Origin: Clitoria ternatea
Lineage: Eukaryota > Streptophyta > Magnoliopsida > Fabales > Fabaceae
Direction of reading: 5' to 3'
Length of the DNA stretch: 64,000 nucleotides
NCBI GenBank assembly: GCA_037962975.1
Contig: CM075675.1
Location: 47,352,501 to 47,416,500, forward strand
The position numbers and the translations under genes are program-made. Every line of letters begins with the position of its first letter. The first letter of the stretch is position 1. Below are positions 1 to 11,417 of the stretch, in pieces. The notes beneath the pieces were generated by a model. That model saw only the letters and a list, made by a program, of their open reading frames with translations. It made no database searches and was not told the origin of the DNA.

Positions 1-700
1 ATCGGTGACATGTCACACGGGAATCAGAAAGGTCTCACTTGGTGTTATCTCACTCGGTGCCATCTCATACGGAAGTGTTGCACTCGGAGACATCCCATTT
101 GGGAAAGTTGCTCAACTCGGAGATACCATACTCGGAAATTCACTACTCAGAAATATCTAAGTCTGAGAATTATTCATTCGAAATCAAAACTTTTCTTCGT
201 TCAGAAGTACTTTTCTCGGAAACGTTCCACTCGGAGATGTTTCATTCAAAAACGAGTCAGTCGGAGACGTTTCACTCGGAAACATTTCATTCGGAGACCA
301 GTCATTCGGAAATGAGTCACCCAAAGACGTTTTCACTCGAAAATGTTTCATTCAGAAACGAGTCACTCGAAGACTTTTTGCTCGGAACAAGTCACTCAGA
401 GACACTCCACTTGGAAGTATGGACCTTGGAAGCGCCTTTGCCCGAAAGGCGTTCATTCAAAATTAGAGCCCCTTTCACTCAGAAGTGGTTCTCTCGGACA
501 TGCTTCTCTTAGAAATGTCTCCGAGACCAGGACTCCACTCGGAAGTGGTTCTCTCGGTCATTCCTCACTCAGAAACATAACCTTCACTCGGAATTTCTCT
601 CGGTTAGACCTCACTCGGAAACATAACCTTCACTCGTAATTTCTCTCGGTCAGACCTCACTCAAAAACATAACCTTCACTCGCAATTTCTTGCTCAATAA
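1..700. repeat. Degenerate CACTCGGA array in left LTR of element A
   Basis: Units such as CACTCGGA, CATTCGGA and CACTCAGA recur, in places with a 15-bp period (for example 255-330). On the sense strand of the element (minus) the unit reads TCCGAGTG. The 15-bp period keeps a plus-strand frame open (39-512) that reads as repeated HSETF/HSETS pentapeptides; I treat this as a by-product. Confidence 0.9.
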
Positions 701-892
701 TATTTTACTCGGTAATATCCCAATCAAAACACTACCAGAGGTTAATATCAAAGAAAGCTACTTGAACGAATCAAAAAGAAGCTTTCAATTCACAGCCAAA
801 CTTATGTGGAAAGTTAATATAACTGGATAATATCATTAATAGTCTAGATTAAAAATGATTATACATGAGATTGAAATTTTTGGGATGTTACA
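1..892 (-). mobile_element. 3' LTR of element A (partial)
   Basis: This is the last 892 bases (in plus coordinates) of the left LTR, ending in TGTTACA at 886-892 directly beside the polypurine tract. It matches the end of the right LTR at about 8569-9459. Most of it is a degenerate array of CACTCGGA-like units. Confidence 0.93.
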
Positions 893-906
893 ATTCTCCC
901 ACCCTA
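893..906 (-). other. Polypurine tract of element A
   Basis: On the minus strand the sequence AGGGTGGGAGAAT lies immediately before the TGTAACATCCC start of the 3' LTR. This is the expected place and composition for the plus-strand priming site of a Ty3/gypsy element. Confidence 0.88.
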
Positions 907-945
907 ATAAAAATTTCGTCCTCGAAATTTAATATAACGCACCCC

Positions 946-1431
946 TTAGTGGAACAATTCTGGGTATTGCGTCCTCATAGCATCTTCACGCTCCCAAGTT
1001 AAAGTTACATCATTTCCTTGTTTCCATGCAACCTTTACTAATGGTACATCCTTGTTTCTCAGGTGTTTAATTGACCTTTCTATAATTTGTGTGGGTTTTG
1101 CAGGGATGGTCAAATTTTCTCTAACTTCAACATCATCAGTAGCAATAACATGAGTGGGATCTTGTACATACTTCCTCAATTGTGTTACATGGAACACATT
1201 ATGCAAATTTACAAGGTGAGGAGGAAGTGCAATCTGATAAGCCACTGGGCCAATCCTCTTTAGAATTTTATATGGTCCAATGAACCTTGGGCTCAACTTT
1301 TTACTTTTCAATGCTCGGTCAATCCCCTTGTGAGGTGAAACCTTCAAAAATACATGATCACCAACTTGAAATTCAAGTGGTTTTCTCCTTTTATCGTAAT
1401 AGTGCTTTTGTCTATCTCGGGATGCCTTCAT
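946..1431 (-). pseudogene. Element A: integrase C-terminal region and chromodomain-like tail
   Basis: This is the last 161-codon open segment of the polyprotein. It starts at a methionine just after an in-frame TAA at 1465-1467 and ends at the natural terminator at 946. It carries the GPY/F-type region (FIGPYKILKRIGPVAYQI), the H-VFHVTQLRKY motif and a tail with KVAWK and TWE. These features typify the integrase C-terminus and the divergent chromodomain of Del/Tekay-like chromoviruses, which targets integration to heterochromatin. It is in the same reading frame as the segments up to about 2679. It cannot be translated from the upstream polyprotein because of the intervening stops. Confidence 0.88.
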
Positions 1432-1464
1432 CTTCTCTCTGATTATTTCTATTTGTTCAGTAGT

Positions 1465-1863
1465 TTATTGCACAATTTCAGGTCCTAACGCCAAACTTTC
1501 ACCAGTTTCTAACCAACAAAAGGGTGTTCGACACTTTCTACCATACAATGCTTTAAATGGAGCCATACCAATACTGCTATGGTAACTATTGTTATACATG
1601 AATTCAATCAGTGGAAGAAACTGCTCCCAACTACCACCATGCTCAAGCACACAAGATCGCAGTAAGTCTTCTAAACTTTATATGGTACGTTCTGACTGTC
1701 CATCTGTTTGAGGATGATAAGCTGAACTTAATCGGAGTCTTGAACCCAACTCCTGATGCAAGCTTCCCCAAAATCGAGAAGTGAACCTCGGATCTCTATC
1801 TGACACAATACTGGATGGTACACCATGAAGTCTTACAATCTCTTTCACATATAATTGTGCCAA
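1465..1863 (-). pseudogene. Element A: integrase catalytic core (C-terminal part), interrupted
   Basis: Two open pieces in one frame (1678-1863 and 1465-1650) are separated by an in-frame TAA at 1678-1680. The first includes IVSDRDPRF, with the second catalytic aspartate, and AYHPQTDGQSERT, with the catalytic glutamate. The second continues through FNNSYHSSI-like and ALYGRKCRTP-like motifs (here YNNSYHSSIG and ALYGRKCRTP). Motifs and spacing match Ty3/gypsy integrases. The stop at 1678 and that at 1465 both sit where a glutamine is usual, suggesting CAA to TAA changes (inference). The neighbouring stop at 1867-1869 separates this piece from the upstream integrase part. Confidence 0.9.
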
Positions 1864-1866
1864 CTT

Positions 1867-2679
1867 TTATAGAGAATTCTTCCTATTCATTGGGAGGAAG
1901 TGAGCAGACTTAGTCAATCTGTCTACAATAACCCAGATTGTATTATTTCCTAAACGTGTTCTTGGCAATCCTGACACAAAGTCCATTGAAATGTCATCCC
2001 ATTTCCAGATAGGAATTTCCAATGGTTGTAGTTCACCCGATGGCTTCTGATGTTCCACCTTGGCTTTTTGACATACCAGACATGAAGACACATATTCAAC
2101 TATTTCTTTCTTCATCCTTGGCCACCAAAAGCTTTTGTTCAGGTCTTGATACATCTTAGTTGATCCAGGATGAATACTCAACATACTTTTATGTGCTTCT
2201 TCTAGGATTGTCCTTCTTAGATCAACATCATCTGGTACACAAATTCTTCTTCTAATCCTCCAAATTCCATGTAATCCTTCTTGTAATCCCATATCCTTTC
2301 CATTCGCCTGCATCTCTCTCAATTCATGTAATTGTAAGTCCTTTGTCTGCCTTTCACCTATCAGCTTCAGAAAATCATTGGTTATCTTCAAAGTTCCCAA
2401 TGTCATACTTCTTGAAGATTTCATCTCCATACCCAAGTTCATATCTCTGAACTGTTCTATCATTTCCATCTCTTTTACCATTAAAGATGCCATATGAATG
2501 GATTTCCTGCTAAGTGCATCTGCTACCACATTTGCTTTTCCTGGATGGTACCTTAAATCAAAATCATAATCTTTAAGAAACTCCATCCACCTTCGCTGCC
2601 TCATGTTCAATTCCTTCTGATCGAACAAATACTTTAAGCTCTTATGGTCACTGAACACCTCAAACTTGACTCCATACAA
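1867..2679 (-). pseudogene. Element A: RNase H C-terminal part and integrase N-terminal part
   Basis: A 270-codon open segment. It begins within RNase H (VFSDHKSLKYLF, then YHPGKANVVADALSRK). It continues into the integrase zinc-binding region (EEAH, IHPG, SSCLVCQ: the HHCC set) and the start of the catalytic core (DDISMDFVSGLP with the first catalytic aspartate, and IVDRLTKSAHFLP). It lies one frame away from the upstream RT segment, so a small indel near 2670-2690 has shifted the frame. It ends at an in-frame TAA at 1867-1869. Confidence 0.92.
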
Positions 2680-3991
2680 ATGGTCTCCAGATTTTCAAAG
2701 CAAATACCACCGCTGCCAATTCTAGATCATGCATTGGATAGTTCATTTCATGCGGTCTCAACTGCCTAGAAGCATAGGCAACCACCTTTTGTTGCTGCAT
2801 CAAAACACAACCTAAACCCATCTTAGAAGCATCACAATAAACCACAAATTCTTCTTGTGGATTAGGCAAAGTTAAGACTGGAGCAGATATAAGCTTCGTT
2901 TTTAGTTCCTGGAAGCTTTTCTCACATTCTGGCGTCCAAGCAAAAGGTTGATTCTTCCGGGTCAGACGAGTCATTGGTAAGGCAATTTGAGAAAACCCCT
3001 CAATGAATCTCCGATAATAACCAGCTAACCCTAGAAAGCTTCGTATCTCAGTAACTGAAGTAAGCCTCTCCCAGTTTGTTACAGCTTCTATTTTAGAAGG
3101 ATCCACAGACACTCCTTTGCTTGAGATTACATGGCCTAGGAACTTTACCTCTTTCAACCAAAACTCACATTTAGATAACTTAGCATACAACTGCTTCTCC
3201 TTCAGAATCTGTAATACCACTCGAAGATGCTTTTCATGCTCCTTCCAAGTTTTTGAATAAATCAGAATGTCATCAATGAAGATGATAACAAATTGATCCA
3301 AGTATGGATAAAACACTCGATTCATGTAATCCATGAATACAGCTGGGGCATTGGTCACTCCGAAAGGCATCACAAGATACTCGTAATGACCATAGCGTGT
3401 TCTAAAGGTTGTCTTTAGAATATCCTCAGACTTGACATGAATCTAATGATAACCCGATCGTAGATCAATCTTGGAAAATACTATAGCACCTCTCAATTGA
3501 TCTATCAGATCATCAATTCTGGGCAAAGGATATTTATTCTTCATCGTTAATTTATTCAATTGATGATAATCTACACATAATCTCATGCTTCTATCTTTCT
3601 TCTTGACGAGCAATACCGGCGCTCCCTATGGCAACATACTGGGCCTGATAAAATGCTTCTCCAACAACTCTTCAATTTGCTTTTTCAGTTCTGCCAATTC
3701 AATAGGTGACATACGATATGGAGCCTTAGACACTGGTTCTGCTCCTGGAATTTAGTCAATTGAGAATTCTATCTCACGTTCTGGAGGTAAACTTGAGACA
3801 TTTTCTAGAAATATTTCAGGGAATTCAGAGACAACTGGCATGTAAATTGCTTTAGATTCACCATATCCTTTGGAAAGAGTAAACAAGGCAAACAATTGAA
3901 TTTCACCTTTTAAGGCAAAGATCTTGGGATTGTCAGAAATAGTGTTTCCTTTTGATGGAAATATCACGGTCTTGTTATGACAGTCCACCAA
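2660..3991 (-). pseudogene. Element A: reverse transcriptase and RNase H N-terminal part, with stops
   Basis: One frame carries pieces 3752-3991 and 2660-3373 plus the stop-containing stretch between them. The RT active site reads FIDDILIYS near 3258-3280. PFGVTNAPAVF near 3340-3370 and LGLAGYYRRFIEGFS near 2990-3030 are typical of Ty3/gypsy RT. RNase H starts at VVYCDASKMGLG, with its catalytic aspartate, near 2840. In-frame stops lie at 3752-3754 (TAA), 3626-3628 (TAG) and 3443-3445 (TAG). The latter two sit within the conserved LP-x-GAP and GYH-x-IHVK contexts, where glutamine is usual, so CAG to TAG is likely. The segment ends in frame-shifted sequence near 2660. Confidence 0.92.
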
Positions 3992-3994
3992 GAC

Positions 3995-4726
3995 TCAATT
4001 CGCCGATAACCAGTTCATCCCTAAAATTACTTCTAGATCCTTCAAAGGTAAACAAACAAGATTGACAAGAAAGTTTCTACCTTCTACGAGCACAGAACAA
4101 TCGTTACACACCTTAGTAGTCCTAAGTTGTGTACCAGTGGAAGTGGAAACAATCAGGTCATATATCATAGACTTCACAGGTAATTGAAGACGTCTAACAC
4201 ACTCTTCAGAAATAAAAGAATGTGTAGCACCAGAATCAAACAACACAGATAAAATGGTACCATTGATCTCACACTTACTTTGCATAAGGTCGTCTGCTTG
4301 GTCTGCCTCTGAACCACTGATGGCAAAGACTCTTCCTGTTGCTGGTTGTAATCTCTGGTCTATTGACTCCATATTCTGTCTTGAAGGTTGAACAGCACGC
4401 ATGTTTCCTCCACGGCCTCCCTGATAACTAGAATCTCTTTGATTATTCATAGTGTTATTGTTGTTGTTTTGACGGTTCTGTGGACAATTTGGACTGATGT
4501 GACCTTTCTGATTACATCGAAAGCAAGTGACATCTTCTAGGCGTCTGCTGCAATCACGTATATGGTGATTACCTCCGCACTTAAGACACTTTATGTTCAG
4601 ATGATTGTTACGTCTCTCAGAAGATGATGATGATCTTCCCTTGAAATGATTTGAATAGAACGACCCTTTCCTTTTGAAGGTAACTGACTGAGGTCTCAGT
4701 TGTCTATTTACCTTCTCTTGTGCCAA
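3995..4726 (-). pseudogene. Element A: nucleocapsid zinc knuckles and aspartic protease
   Basis: A 243-codon open segment in the gag frame. There are two zinc knuckles: CLKCGGNHHIRDC at about residues 47-59 (slightly unusual spacing) and CFRCNQKGHISPNC at 68-81 (classic CX2CX4HX4C). An asparagine-rich linker follows, and then the retroviral-type protease with LFDSGATHSFI (catalytic aspartate about residue 164, near 4235). It ends at a TGA at 3995-3997 inside a conserved NWLSAN-x-VLVDC context, where arginine (CGA) would fit. Upstream, at least one further stop (4745-4747) separates it from the capsid part. Confidence 0.92.
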
Positions 4727-4870
4727 TCTGGCTTGGTGGTTTTCTTTAAAAATTCAGTATTTATTGATCAAGATGGGGAAGCTCCGAATTTCTTGATAAT
4801 AGATAGCCTCTTTGATTTCAAGATTCAACCCATTCTCAAACTTGACACACTTTGAGGCTTCAGCACCTGC

Positions 4871-5353
4871 CTATTGGAAGGGAGGGTAAAAGAGGGATAA
4901 CTCTTCAAATTTAGCAGCATACTCACCAACAGACATTGAGCCTTGTTTCAGCTCCATGAATTCCAGCTCCTTTCGGCTCTTCACACTTGCTGGAAAATAT
5001 TTCTCCAGAAAACAATCTCTAAAGTTGACCCAGTCCAAAGGTCTGTCAGTCTCAGTCATACGAATTCTGGCATGGATCCACCCATTTTCTGCTTCCTCAA
5101 TCATCATGTACGTGGCATACTCTACCTTTTCGAATTTTGTGCAGGGTAAGGCTCGGAAGATGCATTCCATTTCCTTAATCCATAGGTATGCTACCTCTGG
5201 ATTATAGCCTACTTTAAACTGTGATGGCTTCCTTGTTAAGAAGTGATCTAATCCGTGAAGTCCTCCAGCACTTCTTGGTTGATTTTGCCTCTCTAAGGCC
5301 TCAGCCAAGCGGTTGAAAGCGGCTGCCATAGCGTCGTTATTGTTTCTTGCCAT
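4871..5353 (-). pseudogene. Element A: gag capsid region
   Basis: This 160-codon segment starts at the ATG at 5351-5353, about 220 bp from the primer-binding site, which is the natural polyprotein start. It contains the plant retrotransposon gag signature: AYLWIKEMECIF, then WVNFRDCFLEKYFPASVKSRKELEFMELKQGSMSVGEYAAKFEEL (given here only as landmarks around 4890-5190). It forms the virus-like particle in active relatives. It is cut short by an in-frame TAG at 4871-4873. Confidence 0.92.
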
Positions 5354-5574
5354 CCTACATTCGTAGTTTGGTTTATACTAATTCTAAGGGAAAATATATA
5401 TCGTATATAATTACAAGATTATAACATAACCATAAGTAATTTATAATTTATCAGTTAAGCAACAAGTCATATAGCACATACTTAACATATTATCAAGCAA
5501 GTAATCAAACAATTCACGTAGTATATCAAGAAACAATACATGTCATAGCAATTGGTCCTGAATTTTTAAAAATA
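5354..5574 (-). other. Element A untranslated leader
   Basis: AT-rich sequence between the primer-binding site and the gag start codon. I see no coding content. Confidence 0.7.
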
Positions 5575-5589
5575 CTCTGATACCACCAA
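5575..5589 (-). other. Element A primer-binding site (tRNA-iMet type)
   Basis: On the minus strand TTGGTGGTATCAGAG directly follows the 5' LTR end. TGGTATCAGAG is the usual complement to the 3' end of plant initiator methionine tRNA. The same site recurs in element C at 37186-37201. Confidence 0.92.
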
Positions 5590-6090
5590 TGTGACGTCCA
5601 AAAATTTTCCCAAATAAATTTTTCATGTTTAAAGAATCATTTTGAAATTCATGATTTAAATTCTGAGGTCACGTAAAAATTGTTAAATGTGAAATATTAT
5701 CATGCATACTAGTCGTGAACAATTAAAACATAAAACATTTATATAGCGAAAACGATAGAGAAGATTACAGTACATGGTACATAATATTATTACAACCCAT
5801 TAAATTCAAATGAAGTCAAAGTCTAAGCAATAAATCTTAAAAGCTTCATTAATTGCATCACTCATCATTCTATGTAGCATGCACTGTAAAAATTAATGTA
5901 AGAGTGAGACAGAATATAGAATAAATATAAAATAAGTAAAATTGCACAAACACAATCAACAAACCATAATGATATAATGAATATGCCAAACAAGGTCATT
6001 TACATATAATAATCTTTAATTTAGTCAAATGATGTCATTCTGGATCCATTTTGATTTGGTGGGAATACTGCAGTAAAAGGTCTCATAGAG

Positions 6091-6204
6091 ACACAAGTAG
6101 GACTTAGCATAATGCCATGAATCCCTACACTCCATGGCGCTCAAGTACCGAAGTACACAAGTAGGACTTAGCATACACCATGAATCCCTACACTCCATGG
6201 CGCT
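6091..6204. repeat. 64-bp direct duplication in 5' LTR of A
   Basis: A block beginning ACACAAGTAGGACTTAGCAT and ending CTCCATGGCGCT occurs at 6091-6141 and again at 6155-6204, with a small indel between copies. Confidence 0.85.
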
Positions 6205-7835
6205 TAGCAAAAATAGGGCTTTAACTCATCACAGAGTAACCCCCCACCAGGACCGGCAATCATGGAACCCCTAAATTCCATGGTGCGTCTAAATGCTTAT
6301 GATGCATGAATGCCTTTAATTCTCTTTATCGATTTAACATACCATGATATCAATATTTCCATAATCACTTGGAAAACCACAAGTCCTCAAAGAACACATC
6401 ACATATATTAATTATCAAAATCATGGATTTACAGTTCAACAACATATCTCGATAAACCACAAGGCATTCATGTATACATTAATTTAGTCATTCATACTTA
6501 TTCATCACAAAGATATACATACTGTATGATATTCATAGAACACTCAATAACATCCATAATAATCAATAATCCCTCAATGATTCATAAATAAATCATTACC
6601 CACATGGAAAATATCATTAACATCCATAGTGATTATTATAGGTAAATTTTAGAATTTTACAACAGCAACATTAAGTTAGTAAAATGGCCATCACATGAGC
6701 AAATCAAGTCTTTTTTAAGTAATTACACTTTTTGTAGTTCCATAACAAAATTATCTACAACTTTTATGAAGACCATAATTTCCAAATCCAAACAGAAATA
6801 TCACAATTTCATAGTATACTAAACTATCTCCAAGAAAGTAATAAAACGTACATATGTTGGTATATTTAACGTTTCTGGAGCTACAAAAATAATTTTGGCA
6901 TGGGACTAGTTCTAAATTACTCAAAATATAAATATCTAAAACTTTTATGAAGACACTAAACTCTAATTCTTATCATAAAATTCCCAGTTTTAAAAATACA
7001 AGCAGTGATTCATATTAGCAGATTTTCAGCATAAACATGCTTCTGTAATTTAGGTATAACTAGAGCTACAAATATCCTTTTAACTTGAAACAACTTTCTA
7101 TAGATCCATAGCGTAAATATCTACAACGTTTATAAAGACATCAAAGTCTAAATATGTATGTATAATTCCCAGAATATTAATATTTAAACAAAATAGAAGG
7201 TATTTATTCCAAAACAGACATGCTGTAGTATTTTGACTATAACGCATGATATACATATCCAAATCAGTCGATTCAAGTCTCAAAATTCACATAACAAAAA
7301 GATCTACAACTTTGATGAAGAAGTCAGAGTCAAATTCACACATTTTCAGCTTCAAAATTAAGTAACAAGCTATGAAAATAATTCTGGAAAATCCTAGAAC
7401 AACATACAATTCTACCCATTCCATATTTATTCACAACCCTATCCCCTCTTACCTTGATGAAGGGTCTTAGATTGGTTGAAAAATGTTCTCTTTTTACTGT
7501 CCTAGCTTCGGATCAGAGGTGACTTGACGGAGGAAAGGAAAATGAGAGAGAGACTTTACTAATTTTAGTTTGTTCTGAGAATTCAGACTTGGGGATGAAA
7601 GGTAGCGTTAATTTAATGATGCAATGACAAGTGGGGGGACAGATTTTCATAATAGGATTGTAGTGGGACGTTAGGTGCATTGATTGTGGTAATAATGGAG
7701 GTTTTAGATAAGAAAATAAGCTGTATTGTTGTCCATTTCCGCCGCCTACATACTGGAGTTTGTATGATTGAAATAGATATATTAAAATATGTACAAAACG
7801 ACATGATTGGAGTAAAAGATTAATTCTAACACTGT

Positions 7836-9280
7836 TTGGGCGTATCTCTTTCCGTGAGTTTCAGAGCCTCTTTCGTTCAGAATTGCTTTACTCGGAGGGG
7901 ATTTGCTCAGAATTTTTTCTACCTAAAACACTCGGACATAGCCTTTCCTTCCTCGGAAAATGACTTACTCGGAAATGTCTCACCCGGGTCACCTCATTCA
8001 GAAATATCTCACTCGGATATCTCTGCCTGAAAGTGTTCTTTCAAAGTCAGTCAGTCTTCTCTCGAAACTATTTCTCTCGGAAGTGTGTCACTCGGAACTA
8101 TTACAACCGAGAGATCATTCAGAGTTACGTCACTCGGAAATCTTTCTCTTGAGAATATCATTCGGAGTCAAAGGCAACCTCGAAGACGGACCCAAGCATA
8201 AGCTCCCGGCAACTTTAAGACACCCGAGCATGAATAGAATAAAGGGGGTTCAACACTCGGATATTTCCTTCGTCTGGGAACTCTTCACTCGAAAATATTA
8301 CAACTGAAAGATCACTCGAAGTTCGAAGACAATCCTCATTCGGGATTCTTTTCACTCGAAAGGATCACTCGAGGTCAAAGGCTATCTCAAAGACAAACCC
8401 GAGCATAAACTCTTAACAACTCTGAATATGGACCCGAGCATGAATTAAATGAATTCACAACTCAGATATTTCCCTTGGAAACTATTCACTCAAAAACATA
8501 CTCACTCGGAGTTAAAGTTTTTCTCTGTCCAGATGTACTCCCTGGAAATGACTCACTCGGTAGTCTCAATCGGTGACATATCACACGGGAATCAGAAAGG
8601 TCTCACTTGGTGTTATCTTACTCGGTGCCATCCCACACGGAAGTGTTGCACTCGGAGACATCCCATTTGGGAAAGTTGCTCAACTCGGAGATACCATACT
8701 CAGAAATTCACTACTTGAAAATATCTAAGTCTGAGAATTATTCATTCGAAATCAAAATTTTTCTTCGTTCGGAAGTACTTTTCTCGGAAACGTTCCACTC
8801 GGAGACGTTTCATTCGGAAATGAGTCATTCGGAGACGTTTCACTCAGAAACGTTTCATTCAGAGACCAGTCATTCGGAAACGAGTCACTCGAAGACATTT
8901 TCACTCAGAAACGTTTCATTCGGAAACGAGTCACTCGAAGACTTTTCGCTCGGAATGAGTCACTCGGAGACACTCCACTCGGAAGTATGGAACTTGGAAG
9001 CGTCTTTGCCTAAAAGGTGTTCATTCGAAGTCAGGGCCCCTTTCACTTAGAAGTGGTTCTCTCGGACACGCTTCACTCAGAAATGTCTCCGAGACCAGGA
9101 CTCCACTCAGAAGTGGTTCTCTCGGTCATTCCTCACTCGGAAACATAACCTTCACTCAGAATTTCTCTCGGTCAGACCTCACTTGGAAACATAACCTTCA
9201 CTCGGAATTTCTCTCGGTCAGACCTCACTCGTAAACATAACCTTCACTCAGAATTTCTTGCTCAATAATATTTTACTCGG
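7836..9280. repeat. CACTCGGA array in right LTR of element A
   Basis: The full-length version of the array seen at 1-700, with dozens of degenerate units. The 15-bp periodic core (about 8790-8960) keeps a plus-strand frame open at 8607-9050. On the element sense strand the unit is TCCGAGTG. Confidence 0.9.
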
Positions 9281-9459
9281 TAATGTCCCAATAAAAACGC
9301 TACCAGAGGTTAATATCAAAGAAAGCTACTTGAACGAATCAAAAAGAAGCTTCGATTCATAACCAAACTTATGTAGAAAGTTAATATAACTGGATAATAT
9401 CATTAATAGTCTAGATTAAAAATAATTATACATGAGATTGAAATTTTTGGGATGTTACA

Positions 9460-11417
9460 AGGGATATGGAAAATTCTGATTTTTAGATTGTCAATGGGGT
9501 TTGGTGCTGTTGGTGTTGGATTTGAAGAACAACTGGAAAGAGCATAAAATTGAGGTAAGGGGGATAAGGTTAATGTAGAAGTTGTATTTGCGTCATTCGG
9601 CATAGAGGAAAAGGATAAATTATAGTCGCTGTCGATTAATTTAATTAACTGTGGTAAGTGGGTGTTAGGCACGGAGAAAATAGGACCTAATAGAACAATA
9701 TAAAAGGTGAGTTTAATGCTAATTTAATAAAGAACAGAGAGGTAAGATATTGTAGTACTGATAATTTGAAGTGTTAATGGATAGTTTATTTAGGTTGATA
9801 TTTGATTAGATGTTGTTTAGCAATGTAAACATATTATGCAATAATAGTAATGGCAATATAGATGTGAAATCATAAGTAATGTGTGGGTGTGTGATAATGA
9901 AATCAATTGAGGTTAATTTAAGACTTGATGTATGAGTTCGATCGGGAAACTCAATGTAAAGCAGATTAATAACATAATTATATGCAATGATGAGGTGAGA
10001 AGGTGTCAAGAAGTGAAAAGAACAGTGATTTTTAAAAGTCTTCAAAATAATACAAAATATTAATTATAATATTATGTTTTTTATACTTTATCTATATTAA
10101 CTTCCTTATTTTTCACATAGAGATTGGTTGACATTATGAGTAATGTGGTGCTCTTAAACCACCCAATAGTTTCTTCTTTGATACCTTACTTGTCAATCTT
10201 GTAATTTTAAATTTTTTATTGTTAATATATAATTTTGTTAATGAAAATTTTGTAACTCTCATTTTATTTTAGGATAGTTACATACATATTGCAAATGGTG
10301 TTATAATGTTAATTGTTATTTTTCTCTCATATTATCGGTTTCTTTTACTTTTCTACTTACATGTTATTCAATTTTACCATCTACAAGATATTTCTTTTCA
10401 AGTATGTTATAATTTTAGGAAAAAAATATAAAATTTTATTTTTCTAGATTACTTGCGTAGGACTTTTGAAATAAGTTCCATCATGATTGTGGACTTTATG
10501 GTATAACTCAATGTTCTTAGATAATGGTTTGAGGGAAAGAGAGGTATCCTAATGAAATTATCTTGTTTGGTTGAAAAATAATAAAGGTGATAAGGGGGTA
10601 GAGGAATTTTTCCTTTGGTTCTTGGTTTAATGAGGAGGGTGACTTTAATCATCCAATTTGTTTGGTTCAATAATTTTGTAAAGGAGAGATACTAGAAAAA
10701 ATGAATGTTATTTAGGATGATGCATCTTTCTTTTAAAAGTGGATCAATTAAAGAGGAGAAGAGGCTTTGTAACTTAATATGAAGTATGAAGTTTGAGTCT
10801 TTCTACAAATGTAACTATATTAAATTCAATTGGGAAAATTTTATCTCTTACCAAACTTGAGCCTAATTACATATTCTTAAATAAATGGAAGTTTTTAGAA
10901 GACATGGGAGAACTTTTCATTAAAATTATTTTCCCTTGTAGTGAGGGATCACCTCACATTCCCTTTATAAAAATAAGCTTGGTCCTTTTCTTAGAACTAA
11001 CTAGCTTTAAACTTATTTATATTACTCATGTGTGTGTATAAAGTGAAAGGTGAATACAATTTTACTTATTTACTTGACAAATTGTTAACGTTTTAGTTTT
11101 AACACCTTTAAACAAAAAAATCAGTATCCTTATAGATTTTTTTGCTTCCATAATGAAATGAGTTTCCCTCTAAAAGAACATGTATACCATATCATACTTA
11201 AAACTTAAATTTATTATATAAATAACAAACATTTCAAGGATTAATTTTGCTTTTTTGAAATGCAACATTATTTCCATATGAATTTTATATAAAAACAAAG
11301 TTGAGTTCGAAAAACCTAAAAGAAAAGTTTAAATACTATAAAAAACACAAACAATGGAGAAACCAATAATTATTTTTGACCATTAAACTAAATCATAGGC
11401 CTTATAGCAACAACAAA
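9460..11417. other. AT-rich host DNA, no gene recognised
   Basis: Flank of element A. Only short, low-complexity open frames are present, with no recognisable domain, splice pattern or repeat boundary. Confidence 0.6.

Larger units (their letters stand above)
1..9459 (-). mobile_element. Ty3/gypsy chromovirus (element A), near complete, left LTR cut by window edge
   Basis: The order on the minus strand is 5' LTR (5590-9459), primer-binding site, gag, protease, RT, RNase H, integrase, polypurine tract and 3' LTR (from 892 leftwards). The two LTR copies can be aligned over 1-892 and about 8569-9459 with scattered, mostly transition differences and one net 1-bp length difference. The right end is TGTTACA at 9459; the left LTR start and the target duplication lie outside the window. 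Domain order (integrase after RNase H) defines Ty3/gypsy. The conserved tail after the integrase and the tRNA-iMet-type primer site point to a Tekay/Del-like chromovirus; that clade call is from memory of the family. The coding region is degenerate, so this copy cannot make a full polyprotein. Confidence 0.93.
5590..9459 (-). mobile_element. 5' LTR of element A (about 3.9 kb)
   Basis: In plus coordinates it runs from TGTGACGTCC at 5590 to GGGATGTTACA at 9459 and is bounded internally by the primer site. It holds an AT-rich part (5590-7830), a 64-bp duplication (6091-6204) and the CACTCGGA array (7836-9280). Its promoter should lie towards the gag side on the minus strand, but I could not place a TATA box with confidence. 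Confidence 0.93.

Noticed and set aside
39..512. Open frame of HSETF-like repeats as a protein gene
   Set aside because: It follows from a 15-bp repeat without stops, lies antisense inside an LTR and has no start context or domain.
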